A stretch of DNA of 7,288 bases from the NCBI GenBank assembly GCA_030523505.1, contig JAUNIK010000067.1, positions 2,868 through 10,155 on the forward strand, in the 5' to 3' direction. A program made the translations under genes and the position numbers. Below the pieces are notes generated by a model. The model made no database searches and was not told the origin of the DNA. It was given only the letters and a program-made list of their open reading frames with translations. Of the stretch, positions 1-7,288 are shown one piece after another; the stretch's first letter is position 1; every line of letters starts with the position of its first letter. This DNA comes from Prevotellaceae bacterium. GTDB lineage: Bacteria > Bacteroidota > Bacteroidia > Bacteroidales > Bacteroidaceae.

Positions 1-1638
1 AAGCCAATAACCTACGCAAAGACAGCAAACGGAAGTTCACAACTTAAGAACAAACTTGAGATGGAAGACTCCCACGCAGGAGCGATTGTTGGCTTTGAAA
101 CAGAAAGAGATGAAGTCGTAACAGCACGAGTGGCTTCATCATTCATCAGTTTCGAACAAGCAGAACAGAACTTAAAGGAAGTAACAGGCAAATCCTTCGC
201 CACAATAAAGGAACAAGGTCGTCAGCAGTGGAATGACATGCTTGGCCGTTTCGAAGCAACAGACGACAATATCGACAATCTCCGTACATTCTATTCATGT
301 CTGTACCGATCGCTTCTCTTCCCACGCAAGCTCTACGAAGTAGACTCAAACGGGAAAATCGTACACTATAGCCCATACGACGGAAATATCCACGACGGAT
401 ATATGTTTGCCGATACAGGCTTCTGGGATACCTTCCGCTCACTCTTCCCACTCCTCAATCTTGCCTATCCTACAATGGCTGTAGAAATGCAGAAAGGACT
501 TGTTAACGACTACCTCGAAAGTGGTTTCCTGCCAGAATGGTCATCACCAGGACACAGAGACTGCATGGTGGGTAACAACTCAGCATCAGTAGTAGCCGAT
601 GCCTATCTGAAAGGACTTCGCGGATATGACACCGAGTCGTTGTGGAAAGCACTTGTGAACGATGCAAACAACTTCCTTGAACACACAGCATCAGGAAGAC
701 GCTATTGGGAAGACTACAACAAATACGGATATGTTCCACGAGAAGATGACCGTTCCTGCGCCCGTACACTTGAATATGCATACAACGACTGGACCATCTA
801 CCAGTTCGGTAAGGCAATAGGCAAGAGCGAGGCAGAGCTTGCCCAATATAAGAAGAACGCCCTTAACTACCGCAATATCTACAATGCAGAGCAGAAACTG
901 ATGGTGGGAAGACACAAGGACGGCACATTCAATCCAGATTTCAAGGCATGCGACTGGAGTCGCGATTTCTGTGAAGGAAACTCTCTGCACTGGTCATTCT
1001 GTGTATTCCACGACCCACAGGGCCTCATCAATCTCATGGGAGGCAAGCAGGAATTCGTACACATGCTTGACACCGTTTTCACCATCCCTGGCAAGGAAGG
1101 TATGAAGAGTAGGGGAATGATACACGAGATGCGAGAGATGCAAGTGATGAATATGGGCCAATATGCCCACGGCAATCAGCCTATACAGCACATGCCTTAT
1201 CTCTACGGATATGCAGGCGAACCATGGAAAACCCAATACTGGGTACGAAGAGTGATGAATCAGCTCTATTCTCCACTCGTTGACGGTTACTGTGGAGATG
1301 AAGACAACGGTCAGACATCTGCATGGTATGTATTCTCGGCAATGGGATTCTATCCTGTATGCCCTGGAAGCAACCAATATGTTCTCGGAACACCTCTCTT
1401 CAAGGATCTCAAACTGCATCTTGAGAACGGCAAGACCGTTAGTTTCTCAGCACCAAAGAACAGTGAGGAAAACTATTATGTGGAGGCAGTGAAATTCAAC
1501 GGAAAGAATTACACCAAGAATTACTTCGATCACACCTCACTCATCAACGGTGCAAAGATTGAATATACAATGAACAATACTCCAAACCACAATCGTGGCA
1601 TAAAGACAGAAGACGAGCCATATAGTTTCAGCAAATAA
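1..1638 (+). CDS. GH92 family alpha-mannosidase-like glycoside hydrolase, C-terminal part (5' end outside window)
   Basis: The frame is open from base 1, so the ATG at 61 is an internal methionine and the gene starts before the window. The 545 visible codons cover the catalytic (alpha/alpha)6-barrel; GH92 proteins are usually about 740-760 residues, so roughly 200 residues (the N-terminal beta-sandwich and any signal peptide) are missing. Family motifs appear in order: GFWDTFRSLFPLL (about 418-456), CMVGNNSASVVADAYLKG (about 562-615), EGNSLHWSF...HDPQGL (973-1026), GNQPIQHMPYLYGYAGEPWK (1171-1230) and GDEDNGQTSAWYVFSAMGFY (1294-1353). GH92 enzymes are Ca2+-dependent, inverting exo-alpha-mannosidases, usually periplasmic or surface-exposed in Bacteroidetes, acting on host N-glycans or fungal mannan. 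The DxD catalytic-base motif (Asp codons 1297 and 1303) is present, but the usual acid Glu of GNEP is Gln (codon 1177-1179). That suggests cleavage of mannosyl phosphodiesters rather than plain mannosides. Family assignment is very secure; the substrate is inferred. Transcription probably ends at the hairpin shared with mutS. Confidence 0.95.
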   Translation, partial: KPITYAKTANGSSQLKNKLEMEDSHAGAIVGFETERDEVVTARVASSFISFEQAEQNLKEVTGKSFATIKEQGRQQWNDMLGRFEATDDNIDNLRTFYSCLYRSLLFPRKLYEVDSNGKIVHYSPYDGNIHDGYMFADTGFWDTFRSLFPLLNLAYPTMAVEMQKGLVNDYLESGFLPEWSSPGHRDCMVGNNSASVVADAYLKGLRGYDTESLWKALVNDANNFLEHTASGRRYWEDYNKYGYVPREDDRSCARTLEYAYNDWTIYQFGKAIGKSEAELAQYKKNALNYRNIYNAEQKLMVGRHKDGTFNPDFKACDWSRDFCEGNSLHWSFCVFHDPQGLINLMGGKQEFVHMLDTVFTIPGKEGMKSRGMIHEMREMQVMNMGQYAHGNQPIQHMPYLYGYAGEPWKTQYWVRRVMNQLYSPLVDGYCGDEDNGQTSAWYVFSAMGFYPVCPGSNQYVLGTPLFKDLKLHLENGKTVSFSAPKNSEENYYVEAVKFNGKNYTKNYFDHTSLINGAKIEYTMNNTPNHNRGIKTEDEPYSFSK

Positions 1639-1687
1639 TATTCATAAGAACCTATTAATTATACAACTCGTAACATATAAAAAGAAT

Positions 1688-1741
1688 AAAGGCTATCGCT
1701 CAGCCGGTAAACAATATTATTTACCGCTGACGATAGTCTTT
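1688..1741. terminator. Bidirectional intrinsic terminator between GH92 gene and mutS
   Basis: Bases 1688-1711 and 1720-1741 form a long imperfect inverted repeat: about 22 pairs including one G-U, two single-base bulges at C1699 and C1704, and an 8-base loop at 1712-1719. For mutS (minus strand) the stem is followed by a T-rich run, read as the complement of 1674-1690. For the GH92 gene (plus strand) the following CTTTATATCATTT is less strong. The 3' arm and part of the loop lie inside the mutS coding sequence and contain its stop codon. Function is inferred from the structure and the convergent gene arrangement. Confidence 0.8.
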
Positions 1742-4338
1742 ATATCATTTAGTTTGTTGAGAGCCTCCATAGGAGTGAGGTTGTTGATGTCGAGTTCAAG
1801 TATCTCATCGCGTATCTGCGATAGGATAGGGTCGTCCAACTGGAAGAAACTCAACTGTGTCGATGCATCGCTGACAGGAACAATCTTCTCTGCCTTGCCA
1901 GCCGAACCCACCTGGTTGGCTTCCTGTTCAAGCTGTTTGAGAACGGTGTTGGCACGCTTCACGATAGTCTGTGGCATTCCGGCAATCTCTGCAACATGGA
2001 TACCAAACGAATGCTCAGAACCGCCTCGCACCAATTTACGCATGAAGATAACTTGCCCATTCACTTCCTTCACACTCACATTATAATTCTTTATACGCGA
2101 GAAATGCTTCTCCATCTCATTCAACTCATGATAATGGGTGGCAAAAAGCGTACGTGGCTTTCCGTAACCGTTCTCGTGGAGATACTCAACAATAGCCCAA
2201 GCGATAGAGATACCATCGTAGGTTGATGTTCCGCGACCCAACTCATCGAACAGCACCAACGAGCGGTCGCTTACGTTATTGATAATATCGGCTGCCTCGG
2301 TCATCTCTACCATAAAGGTAGATTCACCAAGCGAAATATTGTCGGAGGCACCCACACGAGTGAATATCTTATCCACAACACCTATTTTCGCTGCCTCTGC
2401 TGGCACGAAACAACCTATCTGGGCGAGTAGCACGATAAGAGCCGTCTGACGCAACAGAGCCGATTTTCCGGCCATATTAGGACCAGTGATGACTATTATC
2501 TGTTGTTTATCGCTGTCGAGATACACATCATTAGGCACATAGCACTCGCCAAGAGGCAACTGAGTCTCGATTACCGGATGGCGACCCTGCTTGATGTCAA
2601 TGACATTGCTGTCCTCGATGACAGGGCGGACATAATGATGTTCCTGTGCCACTGATGCGAACGACAGGAAGCAGTCAAGTTGAGCCACGATGTTGGCATT
2701 GAGTTTTATCTCAGTAATATAATTCTGAATATAAGTAACCAGTTTCTTGAAGAGCTCATCTTCGAGATCATGAATCTTTTCATCAGCACCGAGAATCTGC
2801 TCTTCGTATTCTTTCAATTCCTGAGTGATATATCGCTCTGCCTGGGCAAGAGTCTGCTTGCGAACCCATTCCTGCGGAACCTTATCCTTGAAAGTATTAC
2901 GTACTTCAAGAAAATATCCGAATACATTATTATATCCAACCTTAAGCGAACTGATACCGGTCTTTTCAATCTCATTCTGTTGAATTTTAACCAAGTAGTC
3001 GCGACCTCCGCTGGATATCTCGCGCAACTTATCCAACTCTGCATTGTACCCATTTCGTATCACATTACCCTTGTTCGCCACCAATGGAGGGTCAGGCATC
3101 ATCTCACTATTGATGCGCTCTCTCAATTCCTCGCAAAGGGCAATATTTTCGCCCAAAGCGTTAAGTGCCGCATTATCAGCCGATTCGCATGCACACTTCA
3201 CATCGACAAGAGCCTGCAAAGCAATCTTCAAAGCAACAACCTCGCGTGGCGACACACGACCAACGGCTGCCTTTGATATTATTCTCTCAAGGTCGCCTAC
3301 ACGCTGGAACTGCTCTTCCAGAAGACAACGGAATGATGGTTCGCGGAAGAAATACTCCACGCAATTTAGTCGTTGGTTTATCGGTTTCACATCTTTCAAT
3401 GGGAATCCCACCCATCGGCGAAGCAAACGACCACCCATCGGAGTGATTGTATTGTCAATGACACCGAGCAGAGAAATACCGTCCTCGTTCATTGGATAAA
3501 GCAATTCCAACGAACGGATGGTAAACTTGTCAAGGCGCACATATTTCTCCTCTTCGATGCGTGCAATGGAGTTTATATGACCTATACTCGTATGCTGTGT
3601 CACTTCCAGATACTGCATAATGGCTCCGGCAGCGATGACACCGTTTTTCAGATGGTCAACACCAAAGCCTTTCAACGAACGAACCTTGAAATGACGGAGC
3701 AGTTTCTGCTTTGCAGTCTGTTCGGTGAACACCCAGTCTTCCATCTCAAAAGTACAGTAGCGGGCACCGAAATTCTGTTCGAAGTCACGACGCTTCTGTC
3801 CATTGTAGAGCACCTCCTTTGGCTGGAAATTGCCGAGGAGTTTATCCACATAGTCGGTAGTACCCTCACCGGTAAGGAACTCACCGGTAGAGATATCAAG
3901 AAAAGCCACACCAACAATACCTTTCTCAAAATGCACCGCTGCAAGGAAGTTGTTCTCCTTGTGGTTGAGCACATTATCGCTCATGGCAACACCAGGAGTC
4001 ACCAGTTCGGTGATACCTCGTTTCACGAGAGTCTTTGTCTTCTTCGGATCTTCCAACTGGTCGCAGATAGCCACACGACGACCGGCACGAATCAGTTTTG
4101 GCAGATAGGTGTCAAGGGCATGGTGAGGAAATCCCGCCATTGCTGTGGCTTCACCCGAAGCACCGTTGTTACGTTTTGTTAGGGTGATGCCAAGTATTTT
4201 CGATGCATCAATAGCGTCATCGTGATATGTCTCGTAGAAGTCGCCACAACGGAAAAGCAACAACGCCTCAGGGTGTTTTGCCTTGAGGTCGAAGAACTGC
4301 TTCATCATCGGTGTGAGACCGTTTTCTTTCTTAGCCAT
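1717..4338 (-). CDS. mutS: DNA mismatch repair ATPase MutS
   Basis: MutS recognises base mismatches and small loops as a dimer, then signals through ATP binding to MutL in the cytoplasm. This 873-residue protein is full length for the family. The mismatch-binding Phe-x-Glu motif is present in CGDFYE (Phe34, Glu36). Connector, core and clamp domains follow, with [13 protein letters not shown] at about 469-481. The ATPase has Walker A GPNMAGKS (619-626), the conserved STFMVEM (673-679), Walker B LVLFDE (694-699), the GRGTSTYDG signature (701-709) and ATHYHE (733-738). QLSFF (828-832) matches a beta-clamp binding motif, and residues 835-870 resemble the short C-terminal oligomerisation helix region. 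The start at 4338 is chosen because [15 protein letters not shown] aligns with the usual MutS N-terminus and lies just downstream of a good promoter. It is divergent from the phosphatase gene and convergent with the GH92 gene, so probably monocistronic. No key residue is missing; I expect normal activity. Confidence 0.99.
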   Translation of the reverse strand: MAKKENGLTPMMKQFFDLKAKHPEALLLFRCGDFYETYHDDAIDASKILGITLTKRNNGASGEATAMAGFPHHALDTYLPKLIRAGRRVAICDQLEDPKKTKTLVKRGITELVTPGVAMSDNVLNHKENNFLAAVHFEKGIVGVAFLDISTGEFLTGEGTTDYVDKLLGNFQPKEVLYNGQKRRDFEQNFGARYCTFEMEDWVFTEQTAKQKLLRHFKVRSLKGFGVDHLKNGVIAAGAIMQYLEVTQHTSIGHINSIARIEEEKYVRLDKFTIRSLELLYPMNEDGISLLGVIDNTITPMGGRLLRRWVGFPLKDVKPINQRLNCVEYFFREPSFRCLLEEQFQRVGDLERIISKAAVGRVSPREVVALKIALQALVDVKCACESADNAALNALGENIALCEELRERINSEMMPDPPLVANKGNVIRNGYNAELDKLREISSGGRDYLVKIQQNEIEKTGISSLKVGYNNVFGYFLEVRNTFKDKVPQEWVRKQTLAQAERYITQELKEYEEQILGADEKIHDLEDELFKKLVTYIQNYITEIKLNANIVAQLDCFLSFASVAQEHHYVRPVIEDSNVIDIKQGRHPVIETQLPLGECYVPNDVYLDSDKQQIIVITGPNMAGKSALLRQTALIVLLAQIGCFVPAEAAKIGVVDKIFTRVGASDNISLGESTFMVEMTEAADIINNVSDRSLVLFDELGRGTSTYDGISIAWAIVEYLHENGYGKPRTLFATHYHELNEMEKHFSRIKNYNVSVKEVNGQVIFMRKLVRGGSEHSFGIHVAEIAGMPQTIVKRANTVLKQLEQEANQVGSAGKAEKIVPVSDASTQLSFFQLDDPILSQIRDEILELDINNLTPMEALNKLNDIKTIVSGK

Positions 4339-4360
4339 ATAAATTTCGTTTTTATGAGAG

Positions 4361-4391
4361 CAAAATTACAAAAAAAAGTTGATAGTTGAAA
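4361..4391 (-). promoter_or_regulatory. Bacteroidetes-type promoter for mutS
   Basis: Read on the minus strand, TAATTTTG (complement of 4361-4368) matches the -7 consensus TAnnTTTG exactly. It lies 19 bases after TTTC (complement of 4388-4391), which is one base off the -33 TTTG. The start site would fall near 4350-4356, giving a leader of roughly 12-18 bases without a Shine-Dalgarno sequence. This promoter shares bases 4378-4391 with the opposing promoter. Assignment rests on consensus match only. Confidence 0.65.
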
Positions 4392-4408
4392 GAAAAATCG
4401 TATCTTTG
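4378..4408 (+). promoter_or_regulatory. Bacteroidetes-type promoter for the histidine phosphatase operon
   Basis: GTTG at 4378-4381 contains the -33 TTG. A 19-base spacer follows, then TATCTTTG at 4401-4408, an exact match to the -7 consensus TAnnTTTG of the Bacteroidetes primary sigma factor. The predicted start site is near 4412-4416, so the leader would be only about 16-20 bases. The position and spacing fit transcription of the three plus-strand genes that follow. Confidence 0.75.
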
Positions 4409-4430
4409 CAAGTAAATTTACATTTACTGC
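4408..4430 (+). repeat. Inverted repeat at the transcription start, just before the phosphatase start codon
   Basis: AGTAAAT (4411-4417) and ATTTACT (4422-4428) are a perfect 7-base inverted repeat around a 4-base centre. They extend to GC/GC (4408-4409 with 4429-4430) if A4410 is bulged. The repeat begins at the end of the -7 box and ends one base before the ATG at 4432. It could be an operator for a dimeric repressor, or a weak leader hairpin affecting translation; it is AT-rich, so chance is also possible. Confidence 0.4.
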
Positions 4431-4431
4431 A

Positions 4432-5730
4432 ATGAAAAGAACGGTATTAATATTAGCACTCTCTCTTTCCGCATACTGTCTGTGGGCACAATCTTCACGC
4501 GAAGATATAAAGAAAAATGTGTCACTCTCTGGCAGCAATTATCTGGCTTATCCAGCACCGCTGAAGGCTCTCACACCTGCTCCAAAGGGTGAGAAACCAT
4601 TCTATATATCCCATTACGGCCGTCACGGTTCGCGCTTTCTCATCGATCCTAACGACTACGATGCTCCTATCCTTACCTTCAAAAGAGCCAATGAAAAGGG
4701 CAAGTTGACTGAACTCGGTCAGCAAACAATGGCAAAGATTGAAAAGATGAAGGTGGAGAGCAACAAGCGACTGGGCGAACTGACAGAACTCGGAGCAGTG
4801 CAACACCAACAAATAGCAAGCCGTATGTACCATCGTTTTCCTGAGGTGTTCAAGGGCGATGTGCATGTGGATGCAAAATCAACAGTCGTTATTCGTTGCA
4901 TCCTCTCGATGACCAACGAACTGATGGAACTCACTGCCCTGAATCCAAGGTTGCAGATAACCCACGATGCCAGTGAGCACGATATGTATTATATGAACTT
5001 CAACGATAAGTTGACTTTCAAGAATCGTAAGAACGAAGATACAAAAGCCTTCAACGAGAACTACGAGAACAGCAATATCCATCCTGAGCGACTGATGGAG
5101 ACTCTCTTCAACGATGCTGAGTATGTGAAACTATATGTTAACGAACGCCAGTTGATGTATCAACTCTTCGACCTCGCTACGGCTGTGCAGAACTCGGAAG
5201 TTCGCCACGAACTGTCACTCTTCGAACTGTTCAATGAGGAAGAAATATACCTTAACTGGCAACGAAAGAACATCGGATGGTTCCAGGAATATGGTTCAAA
5301 TGCCCTCAACGGAGGTACACAACCATTCTCACAGCGTAATCTGTTGAAGATGATCATTCATGAGGCTGACTCTTGTATGCAGTTTGAGCGCCCTGGGGCA
5401 ACTCTCCGTTTCGGTCATGAGACAATGGTATTGCCTCTCACCTGCCTTCTCGACCTCAATGGCTATGGCAAGACAATGACACCCGACAAACTGGAAGAAA
5501 ATCATTGGTTCAACTACCGAATATTCCCAATGGGTGCCAACATACAGTTCATCTTCTATCGCAAAAACCCAAGCGATAAGGATATCCTCGTAAAAGTGCT
5601 CCTCAATGAAGAGGAAGCCACATTGCCTCTCACCGCTGTCAGTGGCCCTTACTACCGTTGGAGTGAAGTGAAGGATTACTACCTCAACAAGATCAGCAAC
5701 TACGAGGAGACACTCAAAGAAACCAATTAA
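4432..5730 (+). CDS. Secreted histidine acid phosphatase (branch 2, MINPP/phytase-like)
   Basis: The 432-residue protein starts with a clear Sec signal peptide: MKR, a hydrophobic stretch at about 4-18, and LWAQ with likely cleavage after Ala19. There is no lipobox at the cleavage site, so a soluble periplasmic or exported enzyme is expected. The histidine phosphatase signature YGRHGSRF (62-69) carries the nucleophile His65 with Arg64 and Arg68. TVVIRCILSM (151-160) supplies the second conserved arginine, Arg155, and RFGHET (326-331) supplies the second histidine, His329, and probable proton donor Glu330. This is the order of the branch 2 family, which hydrolyses phosphomonoesters such as inositol phosphates and sugar phosphates through a phosphohistidine intermediate. 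The aromatic C-terminal GPYYRWSEVKDYY (405-417) recurs in Bacteroidetes homologues as I remember them. The ATG at 4432 is supported by the signal peptide and the promoter directly upstream. It is the first gene of a probable operon with the unknown gene and rpoN. The substrate cannot be read from sequence: phytate, inositol phosphate or mannose 6-phosphate are all possible. Confidence 0.9.
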   Translation: MKRTVLILALSLSAYCLWAQSSREDIKKNVSLSGSNYLAYPAPLKALTPAPKGEKPFYISHYGRHGSRFLIDPNDYDAPILTFKRANEKGKLTELGQQTMAKIEKMKVESNKRLGELTELGAVQHQQIASRMYHRFPEVFKGDVHVDAKSTVVIRCILSMTNELMELTALNPRLQITHDASEHDMYYMNFNDKLTFKNRKNEDTKAFNENYENSNIHPERLMETLFNDAEYVKLYVNERQLMYQLFDLATAVQNSEVRHELSLFELFNEEEIYLNWQRKNIGWFQEYGSNALNGGTQPFSQRNLLKMIIHEADSCMQFERPGATLRFGHETMVLPLTCLLDLNGYGKTMTPDKLEENHWFNYRIFPMGANIQFIFYRKNPSDKDILVKVLLNEEEATLPLTAVSGPYYRWSEVKDYYLNKISNYEETLKETN

Positions 5731-5750
5731 GACAAAAGAGTACTTTAATA

Positions 5751-5757
5751 AAGGAAG
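5751..5757 (+). promoter_or_regulatory. Shine-Dalgarno-like AAGGAAG before the unknown gene
   Basis: AAGGAAG ends 6 bases before the ATG at 5764, a spacing suitable for ribosome binding. It supports this start. Bacteroidetes genes usually lack such sites, and the neighbouring starts at 4338, 4432 and 6430 do not have one at correct spacing, so the match may be chance in purine-rich DNA. Confidence 0.4.
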
Positions 5758-5763
5758 AATAAT

Positions 5764-6399
5764 ATGAAATGGAGCGATGAATACTGGCCTTTGCTCATCA
5801 AGGAATACAAGAAGAAGCCTGAAGGAGTGAAACCTGTCTACACAAAGAATATGGTAGACCTGAGTCTTTATCTGCATATTCCTCCACAGGAACTGCATAA
5901 GAAGATGCTCGAACTGCGTGCTTTGGGCACTCCTTCTGTACAGCGAGTATGGCAGGAACTGGCCGATAATCCACGCAAACTCACCAAGGCCGTGAAGATT
6001 GTAAAGGAACGCCAGGGACTGGGCAATGCCAGTGAGTTCTTCGAGGGCGTAGAGACCAATGAATCGTTTGAGCGCGACTTCCGTCCTCTGGAAGAAGACG
6101 AACGACTGAAACCTGTCCATCTCATAATGATTCTCAATCTCTATTTCCAGCTCACACCAAACACGATGGTGGCAGAGACAGAGGAAGTGCAGGAACTGGC
6201 AAAGATATTGAAACTGCCGGTAAAGACTATCTTAGAGATAATGGAAGTGTTCCAGTTCTGCGATCCTTACCTCAACCGCGACGAACTGATGATTCATCCA
6301 TTGGTGTTTGTCTGCAAAGATATATGGAACCGTTACGGCAATGACGATATAGAGAAACTTGAAGCATTGGCCGGACAACTCAGAGAATATTTCAAATAA
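5764..6399 (+). CDS. Conserved Bacteroidetes protein of unknown function, upstream of rpoN
   Basis: I do not recognise a named family. The 211-residue protein has no signal peptide or membrane segment, is rich in charged residues and leucine, and reads as mostly helical, so it is probably cytoplasmic. Two segments look like helix-turn-helix units: VDLSLYLHIPPQELHKKMLE (31-50), and about 141-162 containing ELAKILKLPVKTILEIME (144-161), which resembles the recognition-helix region of sigma factors and response regulators. Between them is a linker with RQGLGNASEFFEG (83-95) and a Pro-containing acidic stretch (102-117). The gene lies 33 bases after the phosphatase stop and 30 bases before rpoN on the same strand, with no terminator between, so it is probably co-transcribed. 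The ATG at 5764 follows AAGGAAG at good spacing. From memory a protein of this type precedes rpoN in other Bacteroidetes, but I cannot check this. A regulatory or DNA-binding role is possible but unproven. Confidence 0.85.
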   Translation: MKWSDEYWPLLIKEYKKKPEGVKPVYTKNMVDLSLYLHIPPQELHKKMLELRALGTPSVQRVWQELADNPRKLTKAVKIVKERQGLGNASEFFEGVETNESFERDFRPLEEDERLKPVHLIMILNLYFQLTPNTMVAETEEVQELAKILKLPVKTILEIMEVFQFCDPYLNRDELMIHPLVFVCKDIWNRYGNDDIEKLEALAGQLREYFK

Positions 6400-6429
6400 C
6401 AAATTAAGGAATTTATTAATAGCAACTAA

Positions 6430-7288
6430 ATGCCACAGAATTTTTCTCAGGAACAAATCCAAGGGTTGAGACAAACCCAGCAGATGAAACTTACACAGCA
6501 ACAACTTCTTGCTGTGAAGCTCATAGAGATGCCTTTGGAGGAGTTTGAGCAGAACATCATCGACGAGATGAATGTCAATCCTGCTCTGGAAGAAAGACAC
6601 GATGACGACATCAAGGATTTCGATTCCATTGATGCCGAAAGCGATAATGGTGGCTATGAAGGTGACGAGGCTACCGACGAACAGTTGGATGCCAGCAACC
6701 GAAAGGAACAAGACGAAGAGAGAGAGAAAGCCCTCGAACGAATGGACAACGAGGACGAACTGCCTGAAAACGACAATGAAGGCTATTTCGACGCTGAATA
6801 CAAGGATGTTGTCAACAGCAATCAGGAGTCGTTCTTAGACAATCTGAGAGAACAGATGGGCGAACTCGAACTCACTCCCGATGAGACAATAATAATGGAA
6901 TATCTCATCGGAAGTCTCGACAGCGACGGTCTGCTCCACACAGATCTTGATTCCATTACAGAATATCTGTACTGCTACTACAATATGAATGCCGTGGAGA
7001 AAGATGTTGAAGCAGTACTGACGAAACTCCAGACATTCGACCCAGCCGGTATCGGTGCACGAAATCTCCAGGAATGTCTGCTTCTTCAGGTGGACAGAAT
7101 GGAGGAGGGTATGATGAAGAACTATATCAGAACCATCATCACCGAATGCTATGAGGATTTCAGCAAGAACCACTGGTACAAGATACAGAAGGAACTGAAC
7201 CTCGGCGACGAACAGATGGAGACCATCCGTAAGACTGTGAAGCGTCGTCTCAATCCAAGACCTGGCTATGCCCTCGGCGAGGCTGTCG
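6430..7288 (+). CDS. rpoN: RNA polymerase sigma-54 factor RpoN, N-terminal part (3' end outside window)
   Basis: RpoN directs RNA polymerase to -24/-12 promoters and needs an AAA+ enhancer-binding protein to open them. The visible 286 residues cover the first part of a protein usually 470-500 long. Region I is the Gln/Leu-rich activator-responsive segment (10 Gln in residues 3-25, then LLAVKLIEMPLEEFEQNI). Region II (about 54-127) is a strongly acidic linker. The core-binding domain follows with IGSLDSDGLL (160-169), the hallmark FDPAGIGARNLQECLLLQ (203-220) and LNPRPG (274-279). The C-terminal DNA-binding HTH and RpoN box would lie beyond the right edge. The ATG at 6430 gives the expected start of Region I; no Shine-Dalgarno sequence is properly spaced. 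It is the third gene of the probable operon, transcribed from the promoter before the phosphatase unless an unseen internal promoter exists. No frameshift is seen. Confidence 0.97.
   Translation, partial: MPQNFSQEQIQGLRQTQQMKLTQQQLLAVKLIEMPLEEFEQNIIDEMNVNPALEERHDDDIKDFDSIDAESDNGGYEGDEATDEQLDASNRKEQDEEREKALERMDNEDELPENDNEGYFDAEYKDVVNSNQESFLDNLREQMGELELTPDETIIMEYLIGSLDSDGLLHTDLDSITEYLYCYYNMNAVEKDVEAVLTKLQTFDPAGIGARNLQECLLLQVDRMEEGMMKNYIRTIITECYEDFSKNHWYKIQKELNLGDEQMETIRKTVKRRLNPRPGYALGEAV

Noticed and set aside
61..1638. Treating the ATG at 61 as the start of the GH92 gene
   Set aside because: The frame is open from base 1, and a start at 61 would remove the N-terminal domain every GH92 enzyme has; it is an internal methionine.
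1639..1687. Gap after the GH92 gene searched for small genes or RNAs
   Set aside because: It is AT-rich with no start codon plus usable frame and no structure other than the adjoining terminator.
3373..4182. 269-codon plus-strand open frame within mutS
   Set aside because: It lies wholly antisense to conserved MutS N-terminal coding sequence, has no recognisable motif or start signals, and is a shadow frame.
5741..5748. TACTTTAA as a possible -7 box before the unknown gene
   Set aside because: It misses the last two bases of TAnnTTTG, and there is no TTG 19 bases upstream.
5329..6120. 263-codon minus-strand open frame across the phosphatase-unknown gene junction
   Set aside because: It is antisense to two well-supported genes. 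Its hydrophobic look follows from reading charged helical codons on the opposite strand, and it lacks a promoter or family motif.
6572..6838. 88-codon plus-strand frame inside rpoN
   Set aside because: It overlaps the acidic linker of rpoN in another frame, and its Thr/Arg/Lys-rich translation is a by-product of Asp/Glu-rich codons.

Overview
The window looks like chromosomal DNA from a Bacteroidales bacterium, most likely Prevotella or a close relative. Three things point there. The MutS carries the Walker A form [13 protein letters not shown] that I associate with Bacteroidetes. The divergent intergenic region carries two near-perfect Bacteroidetes sigma-ABfr promoters (TTG/TTTN, 19 bases, TAnnTTTG). 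Most start codons lack a Shine-Dalgarno sequence and sit behind short AT-rich leaders. I see no mobile element, CRISPR array, tRNA or rRNA.

Layout: (1) bases 1-1638, plus strand, are the 3' three quarters of a GH92 alpha-mannosidase-family gene whose start lies before the window. (2) Bases 1639-1716 are a short convergent gap with a long hairpin that also covers the last codons of mutS and can act as a terminator in both directions. (3) Bases 1717-4338, minus strand, are a complete mutS. (4) Bases 4339-4431 are a compact divergent promoter region in which the two promoters overlap. (5) Bases 4432-5730, 5764-6399 and 6430-7288, plus strand, are a probable operon: a secreted histidine acid phosphatase (MINPP/phytase-like), a cytoplasmic Bacteroidetes protein of unknown function, and the first 286 codons of rpoN (sigma-54), which runs off the right edge. 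The gaps between the three are 33 and 30 bases, with no terminator or convincing internal promoter.

The most notable feature is in the GH92 enzyme. The position normally held by the catalytic acid glutamate (GNEP motif) is glutamine (GNQP), while the DxD base motif is intact. From what I recall of the family, this change marks enzymes that cleave mannose-alpha-1-phosphate-6-mannose, where phosphate is a good leaving group, rather than ordinary alpha-mannosides. A secreted phosphomonoesterase is encoded about 2.8 kb away on the same strand. It could in principle remove the phosphate that such an enzyme exposes, but mutS separates the two and this link is speculative.

The rest is core gene content: mismatch repair and sigma-54 transcription. 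The unknown protein directly before rpoN has two helix-turn-helix-like segments and is the best candidate here for an undescribed function.
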